Positions 45,292-55,304 are shown, counted from the stretch's first letter. The stretch is DNA of 64,000 bases from an uncultured Clostridium sp. (GCA_947647595.1 CANSKZ010000001.1:138912-202911); one strand, 5' to 3'. A program made the numbers and translations. Notes: generated by a model from the letters alone, not told the origin.

Positions 45292-46989
45292 TTATATTCT
45301 TTCTACAAAATTATTCGGATTTTCCAAAGAAATTTCAAGTTCTTTGGAGAGTTTTTTTACATGTTTTAAATCTTGAGTTAAAGAAGCATACGTTTTTTCC
45401 AGATATAATTTATTGGCACGATTTAATTCTCTTTCAGAAAGAGAGCTTATGACTTCTACTAATTTTTCGATATAGTCTAATGTCGTGGTTTCATCTGAGT
45501 TATGGCTTCCGCCACTGCTAGCACAGAAAATTAAAATAATTCGAGCAAGCTCGTCATGAGTTAATGTTGCTGAATCATGACCTGCCCAAGAGGCAAGCAC
45601 TTCATAAGGAATATTATTCTCTTTGCAAATTTCAACAGCAGAATCGACTAAATCCGAATTAGTTCGATAGGCTTTTCCTTTGGAAGTAACATTCATACGA
45701 ACGCTGCTTTTTGTCGTATGTACAATATCTTTGACACAATCAAAAATCATGTCACCAGTTAGTTCTGGTTCCATGCCGATTTGCTGACGAATATCGATAT
45801 ATAATCCAGGTTTTTCGTCATCAGTAGGATTTTCTGGATCTTTGAAGGGTTCTTTGATGATGTCATCTCGATCTTCAAAAGTGATATTGGCTATTTGACC
45901 AGCGGTTCTTTGTGCAAGTAAAAAATGCGAAATATTTTGTCCAAATTCTTTTTCGTCAATGGCTAGTTTGATGTCACAATATTTATTAATTTGATTAAAT
46001 CCACATTTTGGAGTGTAAGTTTCCAAAACTTCAATATCTGGATGATTCGAAACAAGTTCGATAAATTTAGCGGCTCCATACACAGGGTCTTTGCGCTTTT
46101 CCATTGGTGTAGAACCAGAATGATTTTGCTCACCAAGAGCACGAATGGTGAAAACTTTTTTTCCTTTTAAATCGTCTTCTTTCGTTTTTGATTCAAAAGA
46201 AAATTTAGGAACTGTAATTCTAAAGTTTGTAAAGTTTTCAGGATTTCTAGCAGATTCATTTAAAGAACAGGCAAATTTTGCAGCAGTTTTGATGTCGGTG
46301 GTAACATCTGTTGTTTTTAAACGGTAAGGGCCAGTGATAGAAGTACAAATTCCAATGCTTTTTCCACTATCTTTTAAAGTGTCTGCTTGCTCGATGTGTC
46401 CTTCGATGGCAGTTACAATTTCGTCTGGTTGAATGACTTTGTCTACTTCTTTGATTGGTTTTAAACCAGCTTCTTTGGCTTGTTTGAATAATTCGGCTTT
46501 AAATTCAGCGACGCATTCTCGCAAAGAAAGTCCTTCACGTGATTTGATGTTATCAAAATCTAAGTTGTCGCCACGTAAAAATTTACTTCCTAAGCAAGCT
46601 TTTCCTTGAAAACGAGTGGATTCTTCACAAGCATAAACAATTACTTTATGATTGATGAGATTTGTTTTGTTTTTTCCGTTTTTTACAAGATTTTCAGTTG
46701 CTTTTAAAGCAGCATAGACACCTAGCGGTCCATCGAATTGACCTCCATTGTCTACAGAATCGGTATGAGAGCCAGCAATGTTACTTTTGTCGGTACGTAA
46801 TTTTCCAGGAAAAGTACCACAGATATTTCCGATTGCGTCAATGGTAACTTCCATTCCCAAATCTTGCATGGCTTTGATAACTTTTATTTTATAAGCGACA
46901 TCTTCTTTTGTAAAAGCATTTCGATTGATTGGTTTTTTAACAGGAATTCCGTTTTCATCAATATCGAAAAAATCATGAATGTCAATCAT
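45292..46989 (-). CDS. M20-type amidase/hydantoinase (AllC-like)
   Basis: Zinc-dependent N-carbamoyl-amino-acid or ureidoglycolate-type hydrolase. 565 aa, longer than the usual 410-430, with an extra C-terminal helix. Metal-site motifs AGSHTDSVDNGGQFDGPLGV and the later GHIEQ-like AIEGHIEQAD, and SWAGHDS. AGGAGG-type RBS. ATGA overlap with the DUF1836 stop upstream indicates translational coupling. Confidence 0.83.
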   Translation of the reverse strand: MIDIHDFFDIDENGIPVKKPINRNAFTKEDVAYKIKVIKAMQDLGMEVTIDAIGNICGTFPGKLRTDKSNIAGSHTDSVDNGGQFDGPLGVYAALKATENLVKNGKNKTNLINHKVIVYACEESTRFQGKACLGSKFLRGDNLDFDNIKSREGLSLRECVAEFKAELFKQAKEAGLKPIKEVDKVIQPDEIVTAIEGHIEQADTLKDSGKSIGICTSITGPYRLKTTDVTTDIKTAAKFACSLNESARNPENFTNFRITVPKFSFESKTKEDDLKGKKVFTIRALGEQNHSGSTPMEKRKDPVYGAAKFIELVSNHPDIEVLETYTPKCGFNQINKYCDIKLAIDEKEFGQNISHFLLAQRTAGQIANITFEDRDDIIKEPFKDPENPTDDEKPGLYIDIRQQIGMEPELTGDMIFDCVKDIVHTTKSSVRMNVTSKGKAYRTNSDLVDSAVEICKENNIPYEVLASWAGHDSATLTHDELARIILIFCASSGGSHNSDETTTLDYIEKLVEVISSLSERELNRANKLYLEKTYASLTQDLKHVKKLSKELEISLENPNNFVERI

Positions 46990-47561
46990 TTTTTATCCTC
47001 CTTATTTTTCTTTTTGTTTGTATTTTTTTGCTTTTGTGGATGATTTATATAGAAAATTGAATTCGAAATTTGAATGCAATTGGCTGCAGCAATGGCGGTA
47101 AAAAGTGAAGTATCTTCGGCATTTTCTATTTGATATTCTTTGGAATCTAGATATGTTTTGCAAGTTTCTAATAGTGTTTGATAAGTAAAATCGTATAAAT
47201 TGCTATAGAAATCGAGTGTTTCTGCAATGGTATTTTTTTGCAATTTTTGTTGGATTAAATCTTTAATATTAGGAAGTGGCATGACTTGTTTTAAGCTACA
47301 AATAATGATAAGGTAAGCCAAATGTTCACGAGAGTATTTTTTCTTTATAGGTGCTGGCATGATTCCTAATTTTACGTAATTATTAATCATGGAAGGTGTA
47401 ATAAGTTTGGAATCTGGAGATGTGTTGTCAACAAGGTATTTTTCCATTAAGCTAATGACTTGGTCCATGTATAAATCGATTTCTGGTAAGTCTGTCCATT
47501 TTGGAATGGCATGATGAGGTAGATTTGAAAAGATAGTTAGTTGATTTTGTTTTTTTTCCAT
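46986..47561 (-). CDS. DUF1836 protein (MerR-like DNA-binding domain)
   Basis: 191 aa. LITPSMINNYVKLGIMPAPIKKKYSREHLAYLIIICSLKQ is the DUF1836 helix-turn-helix core. Family members are thought to be transcription-related in Bacillota. Its TGA overlaps the ATG of the M20 gene, so it likely regulates or is coupled to it. Confidence 0.85.
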   Translation of the reverse strand: MEKKQNQLTIFSNLPHHAIPKWTDLPEIDLYMDQVISLMEKYLVDNTSPDSKLITPSMINNYVKLGIMPAPIKKKYSREHLAYLIIICSLKQVMPLPNIKDLIQQKLQKNTIAETLDFYSNLYDFTYQTLLETCKTYLDSKEYQIENAEDTSLFTAIAAANCIQISNSIFYINHPQKQKNTNKKKNKEDKK

Positions 47562-47662
47562 GACATTGTTCCCTTCGAATATTTAATCTTTATTATACTA
47601 TATAACATAAATTTTCGAAAAATTCAAGTAAGGGGTGTAATTTTATAAAGATGAAAGAAAAC

Positions 47663-47691
47663 TTGAAATTTATGTAAATGTATGATATAAT
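47663..47691 (+). promoter_or_regulatory. Promoter of the orphan gene at 47768
   Basis: -35 TTGAAA (47663-47668), -10 TATAAT (47686-47691), 17-bp spacer. Confidence 0.6.
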
Positions 47692-47767
47692 ATAATTAGA
47701 AACGAATTGAAATGTCAGAAAGAGTATGCTCTTTTTGCATAACAAAAATAATAAGGAGGACGATTTT

Positions 47768-48598
47768 ATGTATGAACCCCTATATTCTATGTGTTGTGGT
47801 GAAGTTGGAATCGGAGATCGGACTTTAGAAGTCTGTATAGTACCGCGTTTTGTTACGACCATTAGAAAGCATGAAGGTTGCCAAATGTATTGGTTAACTG
47901 ACAAAATAATGAAATTCGAAACGTATGAAGAAGATAAGGCTCTTCTTGATCCAGGAGTACAATGGCTTGTAGAAGTGAATACAAAAGCCAACATTTTCCA
48001 TGTGTTTGTCTTGGAATACACGAAAACGATTCAAACTCCTTTTGAAGAAGAAATGAATCAGGTGATTCAGAGACAAGTAAAAAAAGCACAGAAGGAATAC
48101 AGAAAAAGAAAGCAAATGGAAAAAAGACTTTATTTTTACAATAGCGGAGACCGCAGGCTTAATCTGTATGTAAGGGAAAATAGTTATGGTTTTGATCAGT
48201 ATCGGTATCAATTGAATTGTTTCTTTATACCTTATCAAGCAATTGATAAACGGTTTCCGACACCAAAGGAAAGTTGCTTTATTTTAGGCAAAATTCGACG
48301 GACGATTGGCACGAAAGACGGTAATTTAATGTCTTTTATAGAGCCAATTGCTGAATTTAAATTAGATGAGAACGAAAGAGATTACTGCGGTGATGGAGAG
48401 TGTCAGTTGGGGAACGTTATCTTTGAAATGTTGGAATTTTCTATTTTAAAAAATGAGCCGTCTGGATTAACAGCCACACGAATACAAAGAAAAATGAAAT
48501 GTAGTGTGCAAGAGTTCATAAAAAAGGTGAATATGTTGTTAGAGGAAGGAGATGCCGAAAAGGTTAAAGATTTTTATAACGTGATAAACAAACCGTAA
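47768..48598 (+). CDS. Orphan protein, 276 aa
   Basis: Start ATG 47768 after AAGGAGG. Unrecognised, with a Cys-rich opening (MYEPLYSMCCGEVG) and a basic central helix (KKAQKEYRKRKQMEKR). The C-terminal part has helix-turn-helix-like 'GLTATRIQRKMKCSVQEFIKKVNMLLEEGD', which may bind nucleic acid. Four in-frame CGG codons (47819, 48203, 48251, 48299), the most in the window, marking it as foreign to the core codon usage. Confidence 0.6.
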   Translation: MYEPLYSMCCGEVGIGDRTLEVCIVPRFVTTIRKHEGCQMYWLTDKIMKFETYEEDKALLDPGVQWLVEVNTKANIFHVFVLEYTKTIQTPFEEEMNQVIQRQVKKAQKEYRKRKQMEKRLYFYNSGDRRLNLYVRENSYGFDQYRYQLNCFFIPYQAIDKRFPTPKESCFILGKIRRTIGTKDGNLMSFIEPIAEFKLDENERDYCGDGECQLGNVIFEMLEFSILKNEPSGLTATRIQRKMKCSVQEFIKKVNMLLEEGDAEKVKDFYNVINKP

Positions 48599-48600
48599 GA

Positions 48601-48768
48601 ATGATTAAAATATTTCAAATTTTCGGAGAAGAGTTTTTCTGCTTTGGGGATAAGATACTTTCTATTCAATATGAAAATGGGGGAGGAAGAGAGAAGAATG
48701 CCAGTTGGATAGCTCAAAATATTGTAAGATGCATAAACAAAAGAGTTGTTTATCTGAGCAAAAGCTAA
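48601..48768 (+). CDS. Small orphan ORF, 55 aa
   Basis: Begins 2 bp after the preceding stop with no RBS of its own, so it would depend on coupling. MIKIFQIFGEEFFCFG opening and a basic C-terminal end. No in-frame CGG. May be a real short gene or chance. Confidence 0.35.
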   Translation: MIKIFQIFGEEFFCFGDKILSIQYENGGGREKNASWIAQNIVRCINKRVVYLSKS

Positions 48769-48792
48769 AAAAATTTTTATTAATGTTATGAA

Positions 48793-48831
48793 AAAAAGAC
48801 CTTATCGCATGAGTTGTGATAAGGCCTTTTT
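48793..48831 (+). terminator. Intrinsic terminator
   Basis: Stem around 48798-48808 with 48816-48826 (one mismatch) followed by a T-run. Between here and 48899 I see only the promoter region of yqfC. Confidence 0.7.
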
Positions 48832-48899
48832 CATGTCATAAATTCTTGTTTTTTGAATATATATAATATTATAGTTTAGAAATACTAGGTGGTGTTAAA

Positions 48900-49181
48900 A
48901 TGAGAAAATTAGAGCGAATTAATGAATTGTTGGAAATTCCAAGAGAGATTGTGAGTAAAGTGCCTAAGATAACGGTTACCAGTTTTGATGAAGTTTTGAT
49001 TGAAAATTTCAAGGGAATTTTGGAATATGAAGAATTTTTTGTGAGGATTAGTACGTATGTTGGAAATATCAATATTAATGGGTTTAATTTGAAATTGAGT
49101 CAAATGACAGAAGATGATATTGCTGTTACAGGTAAAATTGAGAGTTTAGATTTTGAAAGCAAAAGGGGAGATGAAGCGTGA
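48900..49181 (+). CDS. yqfC: Sporulation protein YqfC
   Basis: 93 aa, YabP/YqfC family: ITVTSFDEVLIENFKGILEYEEF and the following beta strands match. Sporulation coat or engulfment accessory in Bacillota. Its TGA overlaps the GTG start of yqfD (GTGA), as in other genomes. Confidence 0.85.
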   Translation: MRKLERINELLEIPREIVSKVPKITVTSFDEVLIENFKGILEYEEFFVRISTYVGNININGFNLKLSQMTEDDIAVTGKIESLDFESKRGDEA

Positions 49182-50372
49182 TATTAAAACGAATCTATAT
49201 GTACATTTTTGGTGTGGTTGATATTGTAGTAGAAGGTTTTTTTATTGAAAGATTTATGAATCTTTGCAAAGCGGAAAATGTTGTTTTGTGGAGTTCTAAA
49301 GTAGAAAAGGGAACCGTTTTAAAAGCAAGAATTAGCAAAGCGGATTTTAAGGTGATTCGCCATGCGGCAAGAAAAACTTCTTGTCATGTAAGTTTGGTGA
49401 GAAAAAGTGGACTTCCTTTTACCTTGAAAAAATATAAAAAGAGAAAAGTATTTGCAATTGCTTTGTTTGTAATTGCAATTTTTTGTTTTGTGATTACGCG
49501 ATTTATTTGGAATATTGAAATTATAGGAAATGAGAAGATTTCGAAAGAAGAGATTTTATCAGATATTGCCAAATATGGAATTCAAGAAGGAAAGTTAAAA
49601 TCTAAGTTAGATTTGGATGAGATTAAAAATGAGATTCGTTTGAATCGAAATGATTTAGCTTGGATTGGAATTGATATACAAGGAACAAATGTCATTGTAA
49701 CGGTTGTGGAAGCAATTGAGGAACCAAAGATTATTGATGAAAATACACCAACCAATATTCTATCGGATAAAAATGGCACAATTTCTAAAATTGTAGTAAG
49801 AAGTGGAACAGCAAGAGTGAATGTACGGAGATAGTGTTTCTGTTGGTGATTTGATTGTAGAAGGTGTTATGGAAGGAAAATATACAGGTTTAAGGGAAGT
49901 AGTAAGCGATGCTGATATTTATGTGGTAAGTACTTATGAAAAAGAACGAAAAGAGGCTTTTATACAGCAAACAGAAGAACGAACAGGAAATTCAGAAAAG
50001 AATGTAGAAATTTATCTGCATAATTTTAAAATAAATTTCAAGAAAGGGCTTCCAAAATTCGAAAATTGTGATACAATAAAAACATATAAAAAAATAAAAC
50101 TATTTTCAAATTATTATATCCCTATAGAAATCGTGAATATGACTCATTTTGAACTAGAAAAAAGCTTCAAAAGCTATACGGAAGAAGAACTTACACAAAA
50201 AATAACGGAAAGCTTACAAGAAGAATTCTGTCAAGAAACGGCTATTTCAGATTTGAGTAAAGTACAGCAAAACGTTACCTCCGTAGCAGATGAGAACGGA
50301 GTGAGGGTAAAAGTAACTTATTCAGTGGAAGAGAAAATAGGAACCAAAGAAATAGAGGAAAGGAAAGATTAA
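49178..50372 (+). CDS. yqfD: Sporulation protein YqfD (CGG +1 shift)
   Basis: 397 aa after bridging. N-terminal soluble part, membrane helix FAIALFVIAIFCFVITRF near residue 90, then FtsQ/POTRA-like and a beta-barrel-type segment. Frame breaks at CGG 49826-49828. Skipping its C gives ARVNV-GDSVSVGDLIVEG, matching the lipoyl-like G-D-x-V-x-x-G-D of the family. Membrane-anchored sporulation protein cotranscribed with yqfC. Confidence 0.87.
49826..49828 (+). other. CGG +1 frameshift site in yqfD
   Basis: Zero frame GTA-CGG-AGA-TAG stops at once. +1 reading GTA-(C)-GGA-GAT restores the conserved G-D. Confidence 0.78.
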
Positions 50373-50374
50373 GT

Positions 50375-51568
50375 ATGGAAGAAAGAAGTTTAAAAGTACT
50401 TGCTAATGACACAACCTTTATTAATAAAATTTCAAACACACTAACGAAATTATTGATTCCTACTAAAGTAGGATTAAATGGAATGTTAATCAGTATAAAA
50501 AGAAATGCACTTTTAAAGGCATATGAAACATATCAAGCAGTTAAGGGGGATAATAACAAAGAGGAAAATGCTTTGAATCGTTACGAAGAAAGTTACACAT
50601 TATATTTAGAATCCATTGATAAATATATTATGGATTCGGTTTATAAAAAGGTAAAAAGTGGTAGCAGTTCTACTTTTGAACAAAATGCTTTGTCAAACTA
50701 TTATAATGTGGTTCATTTGAAGGATCGAGAATATATGGAATATAAATATCGAAAACAAAAATTTTTACTGGATTTGGATTATAATAGTATTGTAAATGCA
50801 GGAAAAGAGAAATTAATTAAACGATATGAAAAATTGTATATTGAAAAAAGTGATGGCTTATATAAAAGTATTTTGAAAAATTATTCAGTAAAATTGGCTG
50901 ATGGCATTAAAGAGAAAAATTTGAACCAAAATGAATTATATAAAAATATTTTTTCGACCTTGGAAGAATACGTGAAAAATATTTTATCATTGAAATTAGA
51001 AAAAGATGCGAAAGAATTTGAAAAAATCCAAGCAGATTGTGATGAGCTAGATCGATTTGACATTGGAAAATTGGATGAACAAGATAAGTTAGAAAAAAAT
51101 ATAATTTTATTAGGAATGAGCAGAACGTTGTTTACACATAGTTTACCACTTGTTGCAGCAGAGCAATGTTATCGTAAATTATTACAAGATGCCCGCAGTT
51201 TGATGGTTACCACTAAACAAGAAAAGAAACAAGAAGAGGTTTATAAAACTGTACTTAACATCATTCAAAATTATAATGAAAAATTATTAGCAACCAAAGT
51301 GTATTGGGAAAAGCCAGAGGAAAGAGAAGCTTATAAAAAGTTTTGGAACGAATATGAAAAGGCTGAAAACGATGAACAAAAAGAAATTGCTGTCCTAAAA
51401 AGAGAATTACATGACATTACAGAAAATGGACCAAAAGCAAAGCAAATTCGTCAATATTATAAAAACAAATTGGTAAAATTTGGTGCGATGAAACAATATA
51501 AGAATCGTTGTAAAACGATTGCAGATGTGAAATATATTAAAAAAGTCGAAGTAGAGGATGAAGCATGA
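50375..51568 (+). CDS. Protein of unknown function in the phoH position
   Basis: 397 aa, strongly helical and charged, no membrane segment. No PhoH Walker motifs. In most Bacillota phoH sits between yqfD and ybeY; here it is replaced by this unknown. Start is 2 bp after the yqfD stop, and its last codons overlap the ybeY start (ATGA), so it is cotranslated with them. Confidence 0.65.
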   Translation: MEERSLKVLANDTTFINKISNTLTKLLIPTKVGLNGMLISIKRNALLKAYETYQAVKGDNNKEENALNRYEESYTLYLESIDKYIMDSVYKKVKSGSSSTFEQNALSNYYNVVHLKDREYMEYKYRKQKFLLDLDYNSIVNAGKEKLIKRYEKLYIEKSDGLYKSILKNYSVKLADGIKEKNLNQNELYKNIFSTLEEYVKNILSLKLEKDAKEFEKIQADCDELDRFDIGKLDEQDKLEKNIILLGMSRTLFTHSLPLVAAEQCYRKLLQDARSLMVTTKQEKKQEEVYKTVLNIIQNYNEKLLATKVYWEKPEEREAYKKFWNEYEKAENDEQKEIAVLKRELHDITENGPKAKQIRQYYKNKLVKFGAMKQYKNRCKTIADVKYIKKVEVEDEA

Positions 51569-52026
51569 AACAATTTGTGGAAATAGAATATCGAGATTTA
51601 GAGCCAAAAGAGGAACAAGAAGTGTTCATGAATAAAATAATGGCTAAATGTTTTGAAGTAGAAAAGTTAGAAGATACAAAATTATATGTCAGCATTATCT
51701 TGACAACACCACAAGTCATTAAAGAAATGAATTATCAGTATCGAAATATAAATGAAGAAACAGATGTCTTATCTTTTCCGATGTTTGAAAAAGAGGAAAT
51801 TCATAATATAACAGAGCAAGAAGCTTTGGGCGATATTGTAATTTCTGTACAAAGAGTGATAGAGCAAGCTCAAGAATATGGACACAGTTTCGAACGTGAA
51901 TTAGCGTATATGCTAGTTCACGGCTTTTATCATCTAATGGGAGAAGACCACATGGAAGAAAAAGAAAAAATCATTATGCGAGAAAAAGAAGAACATGTGT
52001 TAAGTCAATTAAAGATAACACGATAA
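51565..52026 (+). CDS. ybeY: Endoribonuclease YbeY
   Basis: rRNA maturation/quality RNase. The zinc motif VHGFYHLMGEDH is complete (H-G-x-x-H-L-x-G-x-D-H). 153 aa. Overlaps the upstream unknown gene by ATGA. Confidence 0.95.
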   Translation: MKQFVEIEYRDLEPKEEQEVFMNKIMAKCFEVEKLEDTKLYVSIILTTPQVIKEMNYQYRNINEETDVLSFPMFEKEEIHNITEQEALGDIVISVQRVIEQAQEYGHSFERELAYMLVHGFYHLMGEDHMEEKEKIIMREKEEHVLSQLKITR

Positions 52027-52048
52027 AATATTTCAAGAAGGACAAACT

Positions 52049-52417
52049 ATGAAATCAAAAAAATGGAAAAATAAAAATTTTTGGGTAGCCTTGCTTCACA
52101 GTTTAAATGGAATAAAAAATGCATTTTTAATTGAAAAAAATATGAAAATTCAATGTGTGTTTGCTGTTTTTGCTATTGTTATAGGATTTTTAGTGGATTT
52201 AACAGAAATCGAATGGATTTTGCTTTGTTTAACAATTGGCATAGTATTATTTGCTGAATTGGTCAATACATCAATTGAAAAAGTGCTAGATGTATATAGT
52301 GAAAAATATGACGAACAAATAAAACTTGCCAAGGATGTAGCAAGTGGAGCTGTTTTGATAACTGCAATAATGTCATGTGTTGTGGGAGCTATCTTATTTT
52401 TACCAAAAATCATTTAG
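52049..52417 (+). CDS. dgkA: Diacylglycerol/undecaprenol kinase DgkA
   Basis: Small membrane kinase, 122 aa, three membrane helices. The motif 'AELVNTSIEKVLD' with the catalytic Glu is visible. Standard neighbour of ybeY and era. Uses AAGAAGGA-type RBS. Confidence 0.93.
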   Translation: MKSKKWKNKNFWVALLHSLNGIKNAFLIEKNMKIQCVFAVFAIVIGFLVDLTEIEWILLCLTIGIVLFAELVNTSIEKVLDVYSEKYDEQIKLAKDVASGAVLITAIMSCVVGAILFLPKII

Positions 52418-52427
52418 GAGAAGAAAG

Positions 52428-53504
52428 ATGGATAAAAAGAAGAAATTATATGTTGGAATTGTTATCATAATAATTTTTGCTTTACTTGCTATTTTGGGAG
52501 TTAAGATTTTTCGTAAGAATCAGAAAATCGAAGTTCCTTCTAGTGAGGAACCAGAAATTGCTGAATTACTAGTGGAAGAGAAAAAAGAAGAAATCAAAAT
52601 ATTTCAGGGAAACGAGAGACCAATTGCTTTTATGATTGATAACAATGTTAACGCTAAACCACAATCTTCTTTGAATAAAGCATATCTGATTTATGAAATC
52701 ATTGTCGAAGGTGGAGAAACAAGACTGATGGCATTGTTTAAGGGTATAGATACATCGTCAGAAGATGTTATGGTTGGACCGATTCGAAGTGCAAGGCATT
52801 ATTTTATTGATTATGCTTTAGAAAATGATGCAATATATGCGCATTTAGGGCAAAGTCCACAAGCAGAAACTTATATCAAGAATTCTAAGATTGCAGATAT
52901 TAATGGACAAGCTTATGATACTGGAAAAGCCAAAACTGCAACTGCTTTATTTTGGAGAGAAAAAGCAAAAAAGGCGCCACATAATGCTTATACAAGCATC
53001 AATAGTATCCTAGCGATTTGTGGTAAGAAAAATTATAGCACCAAATCGAATAAAGAAAGTGTGCTAAATTATGTGGCAAAAGAAGTTAAGTTTGATGAAA
53101 ATGCCCAAATGGCTAATAAAGTGAGCATTCCCTATAGCACTGGTCATACGGTGCAATATGTTTATGATGAAACAACTGGAAGATACACACGATTTTCAAA
53201 AGGAAAAAAGCAAACCGATGAAGCAACAGGAGAAGACGTTACAACCAAAAATATCATCCTATCTTTTATCAAAAATACGACGTTAAATGATGGTGAAAAT
53301 AAAGGAAGACAGAATTTAGAGAATCTTACTAAGGCAAATGGATATTATATTACAAATGGAAAAGCAATCAAGATTACGTGCCAAAAACAATCTGCCACAG
53401 GACAAACGAAATATTGTGATGGGTTAGGAAATGAAATTGAAGTTAATGATGGAAATACATGGATTAATATTTGTCCGATTGATGCTAGTGTAACATTTGA
53501 GTAA
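52428..53504 (+). CDS. DUF3048 lipoprotein-like protein (YerB family)
   Basis: 358 aa. ATG 52428 after AGGAGAAG. N-terminal membrane helix (residues 6-24), then the DUF3048 core: RPIAFMIDNNVNAKPQSSLNKAYLIYEIIVEGGETRLMALF and GPIRSARHYFIDYA. Extracellular, unknown function. Inserted between dgkA and era. Confidence 0.85.
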   Translation: MDKKKKLYVGIVIIIIFALLAILGVKIFRKNQKIEVPSSEEPEIAELLVEEKKEEIKIFQGNERPIAFMIDNNVNAKPQSSLNKAYLIYEIIVEGGETRLMALFKGIDTSSEDVMVGPIRSARHYFIDYALENDAIYAHLGQSPQAETYIKNSKIADINGQAYDTGKAKTATALFWREKAKKAPHNAYTSINSILAICGKKNYSTKSNKESVLNYVAKEVKFDENAQMANKVSIPYSTGHTVQYVYDETTGRYTRFSKGKKQTDEATGEDVTTKNIILSFIKNTTLNDGENKGRQNLENLTKANGYYITNGKAIKITCQKQSATGQTKYCDGLGNEIEVNDGNTWINICPIDASVTFE

Positions 53505-53517
53505 AAGGAAGAGAGAA

Positions 53518-54417
53518 ATGGAAAAAAATTTTAAATCAGGATTTGTCTCGTTTGTGGGAAGAACGAATGTTGGAAAATCAACCTTGCTAAATACTTTACT
53601 ACAAGAAAAAATAGCCATTACAGCCAACAAACCACAAACAACAAGAACAGCTATTAAAGCGATTTTAAATAGTGATGATTATCAAATTATTATAACCGAT
53701 ACACCCGGAATTCACAAACCCAAAACGAAATTAAGTGAAACCATGATTGAAACAGCATTTACGAGTTTGGAAGAAGTGGATGTTGTAGTGTTTTTGATTG
53801 AGGCAACATCAGATGAAATTGGAAAAGGGGATAGCCGTATTTTAGAAAAGTTAAAATCGATGCATAAAAAATGTATTTTAGCGATTAATAAAACGGATTT
53901 AATCCAAAAAGAAAAATTACTAAATTTAATGAAAATTTATAGCGAGGAATATTCTTTTGAAGCAATTGTTCCGATTTCTGCGACAACCAATAAGGGTACT
54001 GACATTTTAATACAAGAGATTGTGAAATTGTTACCAGTTGGTCCGCGTTATTACAGCGAAGAAGAATATACGGACCAAACAACGAGGCAAATGATTGAAG
54101 AAATCATTCGTGAAAAGGCATTGAAATTTTTGAACGATGAAGTGCCACATGGAATTTATGTGGAAGTTACCAAATTTAAAGTGGGCAAAACAATGAAAGA
54201 TGAAAAGATTTTTAATATTGATAGCGTAATTTATACAACCAAAGAATCACACAAAGGAATCATTATTGGCAAAGGCGGAAATATGCTAAAAAGAATTTCA
54301 ACAGCGAGTCGCTATGATATTGAAAAAATGCTTGGTGAAAAAGTTAATTTAAAAACATGGGTGAAAGTACGAGAAGATTGGCAAGAAAAAGAGAATATTG
54401 TAAAAAAATTCAAATGA
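53518..54417 (+). CDS. era: GTPase Era
   Basis: Ribosome assembly GTPase, 299 aa. G1 GRTNVGKST, G3 DTPGIHKPK, G4 NKTD, and the C-terminal KH domain (HKGIIIGKGGNMLKRIS). Start ATG 53518 after GAAGAGAG. No in-frame CGG. Confidence 0.97.
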   Translation: MEKNFKSGFVSFVGRTNVGKSTLLNTLLQEKIAITANKPQTTRTAIKAILNSDDYQIIITDTPGIHKPKTKLSETMIETAFTSLEEVDVVVFLIEATSDEIGKGDSRILEKLKSMHKKCILAINKTDLIQKEKLLNLMKIYSEEYSFEAIVPISATTNKGTDILIQEIVKLLPVGPRYYSEEEYTDQTTRQMIEEIIREKALKFLNDEVPHGIYVEVTKFKVGKTMKDEKIFNIDSVIYTTKESHKGIIIGKGGNMLKRISTASRYDIEKMLGEKVNLKTWVKVREDWQEKENIVKKFK

Positions 54418-54466
54418 TAAAATGAAGCATTTTGGGCAAAATAACGAAAGAAAAGGAGCTGATTTT

Positions 54467-54613
54467 ATGACGAAAGATATGGCATGGAATGCTTTTAAGA
54501 AAACAGGAGATATCAATATGTATCTTGAATTTAAACAAATTAAATTATTGGAAAAAAAGATAAAGGGAAGTTCAAATGAAGCAAATAAAGGTGAATGGAG
54601 TCATTTTAGTTGA
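54467..54613 (+). CDS. YqzL-like small protein
   Basis: 48 aa starting MTKDMAWNAFKKTGDINMYLEFKQ, the YqzL pattern (W-x-x-F-x-x-T-G-x-I-x-x-Y-L). Start ATG 54467 after AAAAGGAG. Overlaps the start of recO by 38 nt, the normal neighbour arrangement. Confidence 0.75.
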   Translation: MTKDMAWNAFKKTGDINMYLEFKQIKLLEKKIKGSSNEANKGEWSHFS

Positions 54614-55304
54614 AAATAATATGGGCGATTTTGATAAAATGCTTACAATGCTAACGCCCAATTTAGGCAAAATTGGGTGCAGTGCTAGAGGGGCTAGAAG
54701 ACCGAAAAGCCTTTTACTAGCAGGCACTCAACTTTTGTGTTTTGGAGAATATATGCTTTTTAAAAGTGGGGACAATTATTCAATCAATTCATGTGAGACG
54801 ATTGAAATGTTTTACAACATTCGAACCGATTTAGATAAACTGACATATGCGACGTATCTTACGAAAATTATTCATGATGTAACAACAGAAAATCAAAATT
54901 CTTATAACACATTAAAATTATTTTTGAATACGCTATATGCGATTTCTGAAACGGACAAAAATTTGGATTTTATTACCACAGTATTTAAGTTGAGATTGTT
55001 GAAAATTATTGGTTTTGCACCGAATATTCGAGAATGTACTGCGTGTAAAAAGAAAGAAGATATCACACATTTTAGTTTTAAAGATAATGGATTTAAATGT
55101 CGAGCGTGTAGCAAGCAAGATATGGGAGCAGTTGAAATTTCTGAGGCTACACAGAATGCTATAAAATATATTATGATGGCTGATCCAAAGAAGATATTTT
55201 CATTTGAGCTTTCTGAAAAGTGTAGAAAAGAATTGGAATTGGTGGCAAATATTTATTTGAATGAAAAGTTGGAAAAGGAATATAAATTGGAGAAGTTGTT
55301 TTGA
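54576..55304 (+). CDS. recO: DNA repair protein RecO
   Basis: Recombination mediator, 242 aa. N-terminal OB fold (VNGVILVENNMGDFDKMLTMLTPNLGKIGCSARGARRPKS) and a zinc-finger domain CTACKK...CRACSK. Last gene of the yqfC-recO cluster; a T-box promoter follows. Confidence 0.93.
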   Translation: MKQIKVNGVILVENNMGDFDKMLTMLTPNLGKIGCSARGARRPKSLLLAGTQLLCFGEYMLFKSGDNYSINSCETIEMFYNIRTDLDKLTYATYLTKIIHDVTTENQNSYNTLKLFLNTLYAISETDKNLDFITTVFKLRLLKIIGFAPNIRECTACKKKEDITHFSFKDNGFKCRACSKQDMGAVEISEATQNAIKYIMMADPKKIFSFELSEKCRKELELVANIYLNEKLEKEYKLEKLF

